A DNA stretch of 64,000 nucleotides from Coriaria nepalensis (Eukaryota > Streptophyta > Magnoliopsida > Cucurbitales > Coriariaceae). Below, one piece after another: positions 45,822 to 57,165 of the stretch (position 1 is the first letter of the stretch; each line of letters starts with the position of its first letter). The stretch lies in NCBI GenBank assembly GCA_027186245.1, contig CP114484.1:1128501-1192500 (forward strand), written 5' to 3'. Both the position numbers and the translations under genes were made by a program. The notes below the pieces were generated by a model, which worked only from the letters and a program-made list of their open reading frames with translations, had not been told where the DNA came from and ran no database searches.

Positions 45822-48800
45822 ATGGCAACTTTATTACATTCCGAATCTCGACGCTTATACTCTTGGTGGTGGGACAGTCATATCAGCCCCAAAAACTCCA
45901 AATGGCTCCAAGAAAATCTTACTGGTATACTAGTCATTTTCTCCCCAACATATTTTTAGTCATTACCGTATGGATATGTTAATTTCTCTGATGATTATGG
46001 AATGTGACTAAATAGATCTGGTTTTTTGTCAAATTGTAGATATGGATGCAAAAGTGAAAGCAATGATCAAGCTGATTGAAGAGGATGCAGATTCTTTTGC
46101 AAGGAGGGCAGAAATGTACTACAAAAAACGTCCTGAGCTTATGAAGCTTGTCGAGGAATTCTACAGAGCTTACCGTGCACTAGCAGAGAGATATAATCAT
46201 GCTACTGTGGAGCTCCATCAAGCCCATCGAACCATGGAAGAAGCATTTCCGAACCAAGTTCCCTCTTACATAACAGGTGATGATTCCCCCTCGGATTCTT
46301 CCCTTCAAGGGAGTGGACCCCACACCCCAGAAATACCTCATCCAAACCGAGCTTTGTATGACCCAGACGACTTACATAAGGATGTATTAGGACTCTCTTC
46401 GTCCAATTTTTCTATGGAGGGATTGGATTCTGGAAAAATCAAAAGGGGTGTGAAACAACTCGATGAGATGTTTTCTGGCGGAAGGGTTAAAAGAGACCTG
46501 AATTTACATGGAGCAGAAGAGAGCAAACAAATCGAAGCTGTGGGGAAATATGCAGCGGAAATTCAATCTTTGAAGGAGAAATTATCCAAGATAGAAGCTG
46601 AAAAAGAAGCTGTTTTTCTTAAATACCAGCAGGCCCTGGAGAATTTATCCAACCTGGAGAGAGAACTTGATCACATGCGAAATGAAGCTAGTGGGCTTGA
46701 TGAACGAGCAAGCAAATCCGAGATTGAAGTAAAAGTATTGAAGGAAGCTCTTCTACAATTGGGAGCAGAGAGGGATGCTGGTCTTCTTCAGTATAATCAG
46801 TGTTTGGAAAGGATATATAGCCTTGAGATTTCATTAACTCAAGCCATGGAGAATTCCAAGGGTCTTGATGAGAGAGCTCATAAGGCAGATATTGAAGCTC
46901 AGAATCTCAAGCAGAAAGTTTCAACTGTAGAGGCTGAAAAGGAAGCGAGTCATCTTCAGGTAAAACAATGCCTGGAGAAGATCTCTGTTTTGGAGGCTAA
47001 AGTTTCTGTTGCAGAGGAAAATGCAAGAATGCTTAATGAGCAAATTAAAAGAGCAGAAGCTGATGCCATGGCACTGAAGAAAGCTCTTGAAAAACTGAAT
47101 GAAGAGAAAGAAGCAACATCTCTCAAGTACCTGCAGTGCTTGGAGATCATAGCCCAGATGGAGAGGCAAATTTCTCGTGCGCAAGATGATGCAAAACGAT
47201 TGAGAGACGAACTTACGATTGTGGCGGCAAATTTAGAGAGTAAAGAAGAAAGGTGCGCTTTATTGGAGGACTCAAATCAATCTTTGCAATTTGAATCTGA
47301 GAATCTGGTGGAAGAGATCAAGATGAAGGACCAAGAGCTTGAGCAGAAACAAGATGAGTTGAAGAAGCTTCAGATTCTGATGCAGGACGAGCAGTCTAGG
47401 TTTTCACAAGTCGAAATCAGTCTGGAAGCCTTACAGAACCTCCATTATCAGTCTCAAGAGGAGCAGAAAGCTTTATCAATGGAGCTTAAGAATGGTCTCC
47501 AAATGTTGAGTGATTTGGATAAGCGCAAACATGAGATGGAGGAAGAACTTCAAAAGGTTAAGGATGAAAACAGTGGCCTGAATGAAGTTAACTCCTCTTC
47601 AACTATCTATATAAACAATTTGGAGAATGAAATCTTAAGCCTGAAGGAGATAAAGGAGAAGCTTGAAGAAGAGGTGGTAAAAAGAGCAGATCAAAGCAAT
47701 GCATTAGGGCAGGAGATTCACCATTTGAGAGAAGAAATCGAGGGCTTGATCGGAAGATATCAGGCCATAGTAGAGCAAGTGGAGGCATTAGGCTTGGATC
47801 CAGAAAGGCTTGGATCCTCTGTTAAGGATTTGCAAGATGAAAATGCAAAGCTGAGAGAAGAACATGAGAAAGAGAAAAACAAGAGAGAAGCTCTTTACGA
47901 GAAGTTGAATCATATGGATAAAATTTCAAAAGAGAATGCTGTTCTTGGGATTTCCTTGGCAGAAATGAATGGAGAGTTGCAAAGGCTCAGAGAGAAGGCA
48001 AATCAGTTCCAAGAATCGAGCGAATTTCTTCGGGGAGAGAAATCATCTCTAGTTGAAGAGAAAGCCACTTTGATTTCTCAGTTGCAGATTATAACTGAAG
48101 GCATGAAGAGTCTCTTAGAGAGGAACACCTCGCTTGAGAACTCCTTAAGAGGGGCATATGTCGAGCTTGAAGGCTTGAGGGTAAAGTCAAATAGCTTAGA
48201 ACAATTTTGTGGGTTGCTGAAGAATGAAAAGTCCAATCTTCAAGATGAAAGAAGTTCCCTTGTGTCTAGATTGGAACACGTTGAATTGAGATTGGGAAAT
48301 CTAGAAACGAGCTTTTCGAAACTCGAAGATAAGTGTTTGGATCTTGAAAATGAAAGAGCGTCTGCAATTTATCAGGTTGAAGAACTAAGGTCTTTTCTTC
48401 TCGTTGAAAAACAAGAGCATGTAAGTTTTAAGCAGTCAACTGAGGCCAGATTGGTTGGTTTGGAGAAAGATGTTCATGTCATGGAAGAGGAAAGAAGATT
48501 TGGGAAGAAGGAGTTTGAAGAAGAACTAGACAGGGCTGTAAATGCTCAGATAGAGATCTTCATACTACAAAAGTTTATAAAGGATTTGGAAGAGAGAAAT
48601 TTTTCTTTGTTAATTGAATGTCAAAAGCACGATGAAGCATCTAAAATGTCTGATAAACTGATCATGGAGTTGGAAGCTGAAAATCTTGAGCAACAGGTTG
48701 AAGTGAAATTCTTGGTGGATGAAATTGAAAAGTTACGAGCAGGGATTGTTCATATATTCCGGGCTCTTCAATTGGAGGCAGTTAATGGACATGGAGGCAA

Positions 48801-51108
48801 TTTGGAGAAGAAGAGTGAACAGAAGCAGATTCCCATGGTAGATATTTTCGATATGATTGAGGATTTGAAAACGTCTCTTGTCGAAAACGAGGATGATAAG
48901 CATCAGCTTCTGATTTATAATTCGGTCCTTTTAACTGTTCTCAAGCAACTGGAATTAGAAGGCTCAGAATTCAAGTCAGAGCAAAATATTCTCGAGCAGG
49001 ACTTCAAGTTTGCAAAAAACCATCTTGCTTTGCTCGAAGTAGATAACTGCAAGCTCAGAGAGAGAAATGAGCAGTTGATGTTGGAAGCTAGCCAGAGAGA
49101 GAAGCACAGGCAAGTTCTTGAGGCGGAACTTGAAGCTCTTAATGTCAAGCTGATTGATTTGCAGGGGGATTATCTGGCATTGAAGGAAGAAAATTCAAGT
49201 AATATGGAAGAAAAGGGGTCTTTGTTTAAGAAATGTTTGGATCTTGAAGATGTTAAGCATTCCCTGGAAGAGGAAAATAGTGTAATCCTTCAAGAGGCAG
49301 TAGCTCTGGACATTTTCTCTTTGGTTTCTGAAAGCTTTATGACAGAGAAAGCTGTTCAAATCAAAGTGCTTGTTGAAGATTTTCAAAGTCTGCATGTGGT
49401 TAAAGGCAGATTAAAGGGAGAGATTGGGAATTTGGAAGAGAAGGTGGAGGTGAAAGAAGTGGAAAATCTCCATGTCAAAGAGTTGGTCGAGGAGTTGACC
49501 AGGGAGTTGCATGAAGTCAAAGCCTTGAACACCGAATTATGTAATACTGTTGAAGACCTGAAGATGGAATGCGAAGTATCATTTGTGATCAGGGAATGTT
49601 TAAAGAATGAGAATACAAATATGAAGAACGAAGTAAATTTTCTCCATAAGGAAATTGAAGAATGCCGGATTAGGGAAGAGAATCTCAGCTCGGATCTTCA
49701 GGAGAGAAGAGATGAGTTTGAGCTATGGGAGTCTGAAGCTGCTACTTTTTATTTTGATCTTCAACTCTCTGCCATCAATGAAGTTTTCCTCGAAAACAAG
49801 GTCTGTGAGCTTACTCAAATTTGTGAAAATATTTCAGAAGAAAGCGCTGCAAAAAGCGTGGAGATTCACCAGTTGAAGGACAGAGTGACTTTCATGGAAA
49901 GTGAGATTGGAGAAATCAAAGCCGAGTTATCTGCATATGCACCTGCTGTAGCTGCTTTGGGAAATAATGTAGAATCGCTCGAGCAGAATGTCTTTCCTTG
50001 GACTAAGGATCTCTGGGCAGATAATCAAGATGAAAAGGTCACTCTCTTTGCTTTTTGTTTTTTCTTCCCTTTTCAGGACAAGATTGTTCTAATTAGTTGT
50101 TGAATCCTAATGCTCCAGGATGGAAGCTGTAAAGAGGTCAAAGAAGATCAAGGTAGAGTGATAAACAATGGGGTTGCAGATTTGCAGAAGATTGAGGCTC
50201 GTATAAAAGTGATTGAAAAGGCAGTGTTAAAAGACAAGGAGAAGTTTGCGAAGCAAGAAACCATTTTAGATGTGGAAGCGGTAAAGAAATTGACGAGGAA
50301 GCTCAAATCAGAAGGGACGTCTCATCAAGAGAGGAATCTAAACAAACCTGAGAATGGGATACTGATGAAAGACATTCTACTGGATCAAGCCTCAGATTTT
50401 ACTACTTTGGGCCGAAGAAGAAGTAGAAGGAAGAGCAGTGGGGCTAGTGATCAGATGCTGGAGTTATGGAAAACTTCCGAGAAGAGTCGGGATTCTTCTT
50501 TGGACCTGCAGATTGAGAAAGAGCTTGGAGTTGACAGGTTGGAGTTCTTCTCCCCAAGCAGTAGAGGGCATAGACAGGGGGATAAGAAAAGAAAGATCAT
50601 AAAGCGGCTTGCTTCGGACGCCCAGAAGCTGTTGAATATTCAATCAACTACTCAGGAATTGAAGAAAAGACTGGAGACAACAAAAAACAGAAACAATAGG
50701 GCAGGTGATAACAATGAATATGAGACGGTTAAAAGACAGCTGGAAGAAGTTGAAGAAGATGTTTTCCATCTGGTTAACATGAATGGTCAGATGATAAATG
50801 ATATTGAAGATACTCCATTTTCATCTTTTGATGGGACAGAGACCAGTGTTGAGCCCAGAATCACTGTGACAGAACAGGCGAGGAGGTGGTCAGAGGAGAT
50901 TGGACGGTTACAGTTGGAGGTGGAGAAGATCCAGCATGCTTTGGTAAAAATGGAAGATGCGAAGAGCAGGAAAGGGAAAAACAGATTCTCTAAGAGTAGC
51001 ACTGGCATTCTTCTGAGGGACTTCATACATACGAGCAAGGGACGAGTCGAGAGGAAGAAGAAAGGTTGCTTTTGTGGGTGTTCAAGACCTACAACTAGTG
51101 GTGACTGA
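45822..51108 (+). CDS. NET1A: NET1A-type actin-binding coiled-coil protein
   Basis: Three exons (45822-45924, 46040-50037, 50119-51108) give 1696 residues. The NAB actin-binding domain spans exons 1-2: [20 protein letters not shown], then [20 protein letters not shown] and [20 protein letters not shown]. Starting at 46042, inside exon 2, would lose the SWWWDSHI part, so the ATG at 45822 is chosen. The rest is almost continuous coiled coil, in which leading repeats with the pattern LDERA-KA/SEIE..L recur at about residues 210-390. The C-terminus is basic with a GCFCGCS cysteine cluster. NET (NETWORKED, formerly KIP1-like) proteins bind F-actin at membranes; NET1A is at plasma membrane and plasmodesmata in Arabidopsis (At3g22790, same neighbourhood). 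The second intron (81 bases) if retained stops translation at 50103. Confidence 0.95.
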
Positions 51109-51817
51109 GGTTTTCATTTTCAAATTCTCGTCCCTTGAGACATCCTTAGTATTACTCTAATGTTTAGAGGTTGATGTTATGATCTGTTTGGAGAGTTTTT
51201 TTCAAGGGTTAGGTTGAACCATAAGAAGAGAGAAACTATAAAGGCCCTGATTTCTTTCCAACATTTTCATCGTCTTTTGTCTCAATTTAACAACTTGATC
51301 AATGTTAGTAAATAATCTCAGTTGCAGAGAAATTATCTTATTAAACTCATCTTTTAGCAAGTGCTAATGTTGGCGACTTGAAACAACATATAACATAATA
51401 AACTGCATTAAAAACATTGGAATTTGGGACCGACTTCATCAGTCAGTTCCGGATCCTACAAGGCAAGGAAAATTCCTTTGGTCGGATCGATCCAAACCCG
51501 AACCAACTCTTTGCATCAAGAGAAAGAAACACATCAGTATGTGATTCCTGTACCGACTCACCATAAACAGAACATGGGATTGTTCAGATCAGTAACTTGG
51601 ATGAGGAATCACGGGCATCAGAATTAGAAAGTAACGCATTAACCAGACGATTTTCAAGCACAAGAATATGAGCAAAACTAAAACAATGTTATATTGAAAA
51701 AAAAAAAACAGTTTACTCGATTCCTTCCACTAACCAAAAAACTGAATCTCTTGAACTATTCAAGTTTTCATAACATTAAAAAGATACCACACAACTCTTG
51801 AACAAAATGCGATTAGC
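51109..51817. other. Convergent 3' flanks of NET1A and RPS3A
   Basis: Both genes end into this 0.7 kb interval. A run of A lies at about 51699-51708. The short frame at 51424-51627 has no domain. No further gene recognised. Confidence 0.6.
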
Positions 51818-53651
51818 TCAAGCTCCTACAACTTCAGTAGGTACCTCTTCCACTGTCTCCTCGGCAGGCCTCTCCACTTTCACTCCAACATCTTCGGAAT
51901 AGTCACCATGAACCTACATATACAACACTTCCACAATAAGCAACCAAATGTTGCAAGAATTCAAAAGAAAAAGAAAGCTTTCTAGAAAAGGCTAGTTGAG
52001 CCATACCTCCATCAACTTTCCAAGATCAAACTTAGGAGATTTCAGGATTTTGACTTTTCGGATAAACACATTTTGCAGTGGGTAGATTCCTGTGGTTGAC
52101 TTCTCAATCTCTTTACCGATTGATTCCACGATGAACTTGCGAACCAAGTCCTTCAGATCACAAGACGAAGCCTGGTTTACCATAATCTCTCTCATCTTAC
52201 GACGGATCTAACACAAGGAAAACAACAATTTAATATCCATACAACAAAGACAATCACCATAATTGTTGTGCATAATACTGAAACTAATTGACTTTACCAA
52301 GATACACAATCTACTCACCTGCTTGACTTGGCTGGATTGTGCATAACAGGTCTTCTTAATCTGCTTTGGGCGCTTCTTAGTGAATCCAATGCAGAACATC
52401 CTCAGAGTGTAGTTGTCAGTGGTCTTCACATCAACGTGTGCTTCTATCAAAGTATGTGATTTCCGAACCAAGGAACGCAACTTATCAGTTGTAAAACTCA
52501 TTCCCTGGTTATTTTGAAAGAAACAAAGAGTCACTTGTCAGGTACTTGTTTAAGATGAATAACCAGAGAGGAATTGAAAATAAAATAAAATAAAACATAC
52601 CCAGAAATTTGTAAGAACATTCTTCCCCTGGGTGTCTTCAGCTCTCAATCGAATTTTCCTGAAAGCTTGTTCCTCATCCTCATGGAGGTCCGCAAGAGAT
52701 ACCTCAAAAACTCTATGTTTGAGTCCTTCAGAAGCAATCTGTTAAGATAAATTGTTGGTGTTACACAAATCCAATACAAGCTTATCAACAAAAGTGCATG
52801 GACGAAAATAAAAACTTAGATTTACGAGTTTATCACCACGGTAAAACCCAAATAAACATACAGCTTGCAACGACAGTGATAGAGGTAAAGCACATTCACA
52901 CGTTAACATTTCACCCAGCATGATTAAAATCACAACTGGAATTCCAAATCATCTTTAAACAGGTAAGAGTGAGTGGGAGAAGCAGTAATCCAGAATTCAG
53001 AATTTCTAATAAGTTTAAGGAGATCGATTTTTCTAACCTAATATCTCACAAATATCAGAAAAAGTGGATATATCAAAATTCATAAGATCAAATACAGATT
53101 GTTACTCAAGTAGACAGATTCCAGTACCAATCTAAATGTATCATTCCCGTCTTAAAACCAACTACGTTACAGAGCTGACATGCTTCATAACAACGCCAAG
53201 AATTTTAAATCAAGCCTATGTTTAGTTTCTAAACAAATATACGAAAAGGATATGAACTTGCAATAAACTTAACTTACTTTCGCCTCCATCATCATCAGCT
53301 ACAAACTTATAAAACAGAAAGAAACAGAAAAATAAAAAATTAATAGCTGAATGATTCGGGAAGAGACATACCTTGGTGCCCTGAGTACGACTAACTAAAG
53401 TCTTGCCCACATTCTTGACTTGGAACACGGACGGAGCCTTGATGTCATACCAATCCTTCTTTGCAAATGGATCGGTGCTGAACAAATCCGATTGAAAGTG
53501 AGAAACCAGATTGTAACACTAGAGAGAAGATAAAAAGTAAGATCTGACAAAAATAAAATTAAAATAAAACGGAAAAGCGTAAACGTGCTCACGCTTTCTT
53601 CTTTCCTCCCTTCTTTCCCTTCGAGATTCGCTTGTTCTTTCCTACCGCCAT
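51818..53651 (-). CDS. RPS3A: 40S ribosomal protein S3a (eS1)
   Basis: Six exons (53651-53593, 53477-53372, 52738-52601, 52504-52319, 52207-52007, 51913-51818) join in phase to 261 residues, the usual length. The start is basic ([16 protein letters not shown]). [49 protein letters not shown] and the acidic C-terminal tail are all diagnostic of eS1. It is a small-subunit protein near the mRNA exit channel. The promoter side carries an AAACCCTA element at 53728-53737, a telo-box-like motif frequent in plant ribosomal protein promoters. Intron 2 is long (633 bases). It is not part of the collinear Arabidopsis block as I recall it. Confidence 0.95.
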
Positions 53652-54384
53652 TGTTAGTGGAGCCGACGACCTTAGCGTAGTAACAGAAAGAGGAGAAGCA
53701 GCTACAGACCAGACCCTCAAGAGAGAAAAAAAACCCTACACTTGTTTGTGCATTTATATAGCTCCAAGATTGCGCTGTGTTTATTGGTTGAATTAAGGGC
53801 TCTTTCGTCTTTCCAAGACACCTTTTTTTTTTGGCCAAGTTTGTCTTTCGAAACGACGTCGTTCCAACAAATTTCCAATTATTATTATTATTAAAGAATT
53901 TATTATGTAGATTATTATTTAAACACGTAACAAAATAAAATTTATAAAATTAAAATTAATCGATTTACTAAAATTAAAAATAATTTTTTTAATAAATTAT
54001 ATTTGCATATTAGATTAACCCATTTGAATTATATATATTATATTTATAATACACTTTTATATATTTATAGTAAAGTAATGTAGGTAGGGTGGTTTTGATG
54101 AACAGCCCATGAAGAAAATTTAAAAAATATATGTATCACCAATTTGGTTATAGATGCAAGCTGGATTGCAATTATATCTTTATTTCATATATATAAGAAA
54201 ATCAGTCAAAGTGGTTAATATTTCTTTCTTTCTTTCTTTCTTTTTTTGCCATAAATCTTCAATCAAATGCATAAGAAAAATAAAAACAATTATTATAAAA
54301 TTATAAAACTTCTTTAAGTAAACGAAACACAACTCATAAGTCAATTCTGATAAGCCGCCGACGGCTAAGTCAAGCTAACCACTC
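53652..54384. other. RPS3A promoter and AT-rich spacer
   Basis: Contains the RPS3A core promoter, then AT-rich DNA with an ATT array near 53879-53893 and a TTTC array near 54223-54245. No gene recognised. Confidence 0.55.
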
Positions 54385-55488
54385 CTAGCTCTGTTTGCAA
54401 CCATAGGCACCACAGTCAACAGGATGAGCATAAAACGCAGCACATTCCTGCTCTGACCTTTGTAAAGGTCTATATGGTATACAGTTTCTCTGATCATCTT
54501 GCTCCGGCAACTTCAAACAGACCGGCGGTTCAGCACAGAAATAGTTATCGGAATAAGTAAAGTTCTCCAACTTTGGCAATGAGCATATACTCTCCGGAAT
54601 CTTCCCTGACAACTTATTGTTCGCCACGTTCAATTGCTCCAAACTCTTCATCCCAGCCATTGATTCCGGCAATGACCCGGCAAGACTGTTATTGCTCACG
54701 TCAAACACTGTCAGTTTGCTTAACAACCCTATTTCGGTCGGTAAACACCCTTTTAATCCACTGTCTTTGATAATCATCTCATTCAACGTGTCCTTCATTT
54801 TTCCTATGCTTGAAGGGAAGCAGCCTGAAATTTCATTATTGGCAAAAACAATCACTGAAACCGGGGAGTTGGCTAAATTATCCGGCCACGATAAATTGAA
54901 GTTATTGTTGTTAATGAATAATGCGTCGAGTTTTAGGTTGAAAAGGGCAGAGGGGACGTTTCCACTGAAATTATTAAATCTGATGTCTAGGTATTTAAGT
55001 GCAGGAAGAGAAAGGACAGGAGAAGGAAATGGGCCGGAAAATTTGTTATTGCTGATATCGAGCTCGAAAAGAAGTTTGAGGTGATGGAAGGTCGGAGGGA
55101 CGGTTCCGTAAAAGCGGTTGGAGTTGATGTGAAAGAGAGTGAGGTCGGTTAAGAGACCAAGTTCTTCGGGTAAGAAACCGACTATATTGCCGTGGTTTAG
55201 GTCTATTCCTGCAACAGTGATGAAGAGAGGGTCGTCTAGCGCTTTGGTACAGTAGATTCCAGTGTAGTTGCAAACATCCAGGCCCCACCAGTCTGCGGTG
55301 AACCCTTTCGGATCAGAGGTGATGGCATGTTTCCATGCTTGGAGGGCTGTGAAGGCTCTGAGGAGTCTAGGATTGGTTAGGAGGGGGAAAGGGTTATGAA
55401 TGTCATTAGAAGCTTGGTGAGACGGGTTGGTATGAAATGTGATGGTGAGGATGGCCAAAAGGGCTAGGGTTAACTGTTGTTTTTTCAT
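54385..55488 (-). CDS. Secreted leucine-rich repeat protein (LRX-like, no extensin tail)
   Basis: An intronless frame; starting at the ATG at 55488 gives 367 residues beginning with a signal peptide (MKKQQLTLALLAILTITF). An upstream in-frame ATG at 55593 would bury that signal behind 35 extra residues, so the later start is chosen. The N-terminal cap has the DVCNYTGIYC motif. About ten plant extracellular LRRs follow (LTDLTLFHINSNRFYGTVPP, LPALKYLDIRFNNFSGNVPS), then a Cys-rich end (CAEPPVCLKL, RNCIPYRPLQRSEQECAAFY). This is the LRR module of leucine-rich repeat extensins, which bind RALF peptides at the cell wall, but the Ser-Pro repeat tail is absent: the protein stops after VDCGAYGCKQS. 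It resembles short relatives such as Arabidopsis At4g06744. An LRR/LRX gene (At3g22800) occupies the equivalent place in Arabidopsis. Confidence 0.9.
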   Translation of the reverse strand: MKKQQLTLALLAILTITFHTNPSHQASNDIHNPFPLLTNPRLLRAFTALQAWKHAITSDPKGFTADWWGLDVCNYTGIYCTKALDDPLFITVAGIDLNHGNIVGFLPEELGLLTDLTLFHINSNRFYGTVPPTFHHLKLLFELDISNNKFSGPFPSPVLSLPALKYLDIRFNNFSGNVPSALFNLKLDALFINNNNFNLSWPDNLANSPVSVIVFANNEISGCFPSSIGKMKDTLNEMIIKDSGLKGCLPTEIGLLSKLTVFDVSNNSLAGSLPESMAGMKSLEQLNVANNKLSGKIPESICSLPKLENFTYSDNYFCAEPPVCLKLPEQDDQRNCIPYRPLQRSEQECAAFYAHPVDCGAYGCKQS

Positions 55489-57165
55489 TTTGGAGAAGAA
55501 GATGAATCTAATGAAGAAATTTATGATATGATCAGAGTTTATGTTTAGATGATTATATAACGAACAAGGTCTGGTACTGCAGGTAATTAACAAATATAAT
55601 ATAATATTATATTATATTATATTATATAGTACGAAATTGTATTAATTTGACACTGAGGTGCTATAGTAATGGTAATAATATATTGAGAAGGTAGTTAAGA
55701 GGCGATTATTTGAGTACAGAAGAGAAGAGATAAGTTGACTTGTTCGTGTTAAGAAAGACAACATCATGTAATAACATTCTTTTGTGATTATGAATTGGCG
55801 GTAGTTGAAATTAATGTAATTACTGAATATGATTGTTAAGCTACTCATTTTATATGCTCCATTCATTCGCTAAGAGATAAGTGATAAACTATTTGTACAA
55901 GATCTCAGAAACGTTTTCTTTATTGGATTTGCTTGTTCAATGTAGAGCCGGATCGATAAGTTAACTCTTGAGAAGGGACAACCTTTTTGTCTGTCGAAGT
56001 GAAGAACTGGTTAACAACATGGCACCATAAGAAAGTATAATATATATCCAATATTAGTGATTATTGTATGAATTAAAATCATTAGAACCAATTTTTAAGA
56101 TTCTCGACAGTTCGTATAAAGATTTTAAATATATAAATGTAAATATGAACTCACGGGAGATTAATGTTCAATTTTGAACTTTTGATATGACACCCCAAAA
56201 CTTATTTTCTTACCAAATCAAAATTTGCTAACCCCACACGCTAATGACTAATCCCTTTCGTTTAATTTCGTCAATCTTACTTTGAAAAGTGTTTTGTTCT
56301 TCACGTTAATTCCTAATTAAGTCCTGCTTGTTACACGTTTGGTGAGTGCAAGCAATTGGAAATATTTCAACATTTAGATTCTTAACACATGCACCGTCTT
56401 TTTGTACATACAACCTTTAAGTTAGTTTAAGGACTAAAAATGAGAACTAATTAAGAAATCATACCAAACCCATTAGACCAATTCCCTAAAAACAAATGAA
56501 AAAGAATTTGAAGTACTAAGGTTGTCTCAATATTCATGGACTAATGTTTCTACTTTCTAGATGTAATTGTGTATGTATATACTACTACTAGCTACATATC
56601 TTCCACCTTTTCCCCCCAAAATTGATACCTAATATATATAATATAATATAATTTATTTTTCATAGATCTAATTTATAACGGGAGTCTACATTAAATCATA
56701 TTATAAAAAATATAATAAAAAAATATGAGTAAAAAAAATAATATATATATATATGTATATAATATGATAGTGACACGTGCATACAAAGAAAAATTGAATT
56801 TTTTGAAGTGTCTAATCAAAACTTCTGTCCTAAACCAGATCTACAAGAATTTTTCCGAATACAATTGCCATGCACGGTTATAGTTTAAAAATAGTTCACT
56901 TTTCACTTTCTCCAAAACGGCATTGCAACATGCGTTTTACTGAGAAAAGGAAAAATCCCTAGGATTTTAATTTTCAGAGCTCCCCCTCTCGCGAAGCTGG
57001 TGCTGTCCGTTGGTCTAGTCTGTCTCTCAAGATCAACAGAAAACTTCAAACAAAATCGTAGAAAAAAGAAATGTCGTCTAAAACCCTAGCGTAGTAGCTT
57101 GGTAATCTTAGGAAGAAGACGAAGATCAGAGCGCTGCAGAGAGTCTCACTTCATTAAATACAACA
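55489..57165. other. Divergent spacer between LRR and TPR genes
   Basis: AT-rich, with an ATATT-type array at about 55596-55627 and TA tracts near 56632-56655 and 56742-56762. Near 57090 begins the leader of the TPR gene. No gene recognised. Confidence 0.55.

Noticed and set aside
46042..50103. NET1A read as a single 1353-codon frame starting at 46042
   Set aside because: It lacks the first part of the NAB domain and ends inside an intron; the spliced form restores both the SWWWDSHI motif and the C-terminus.
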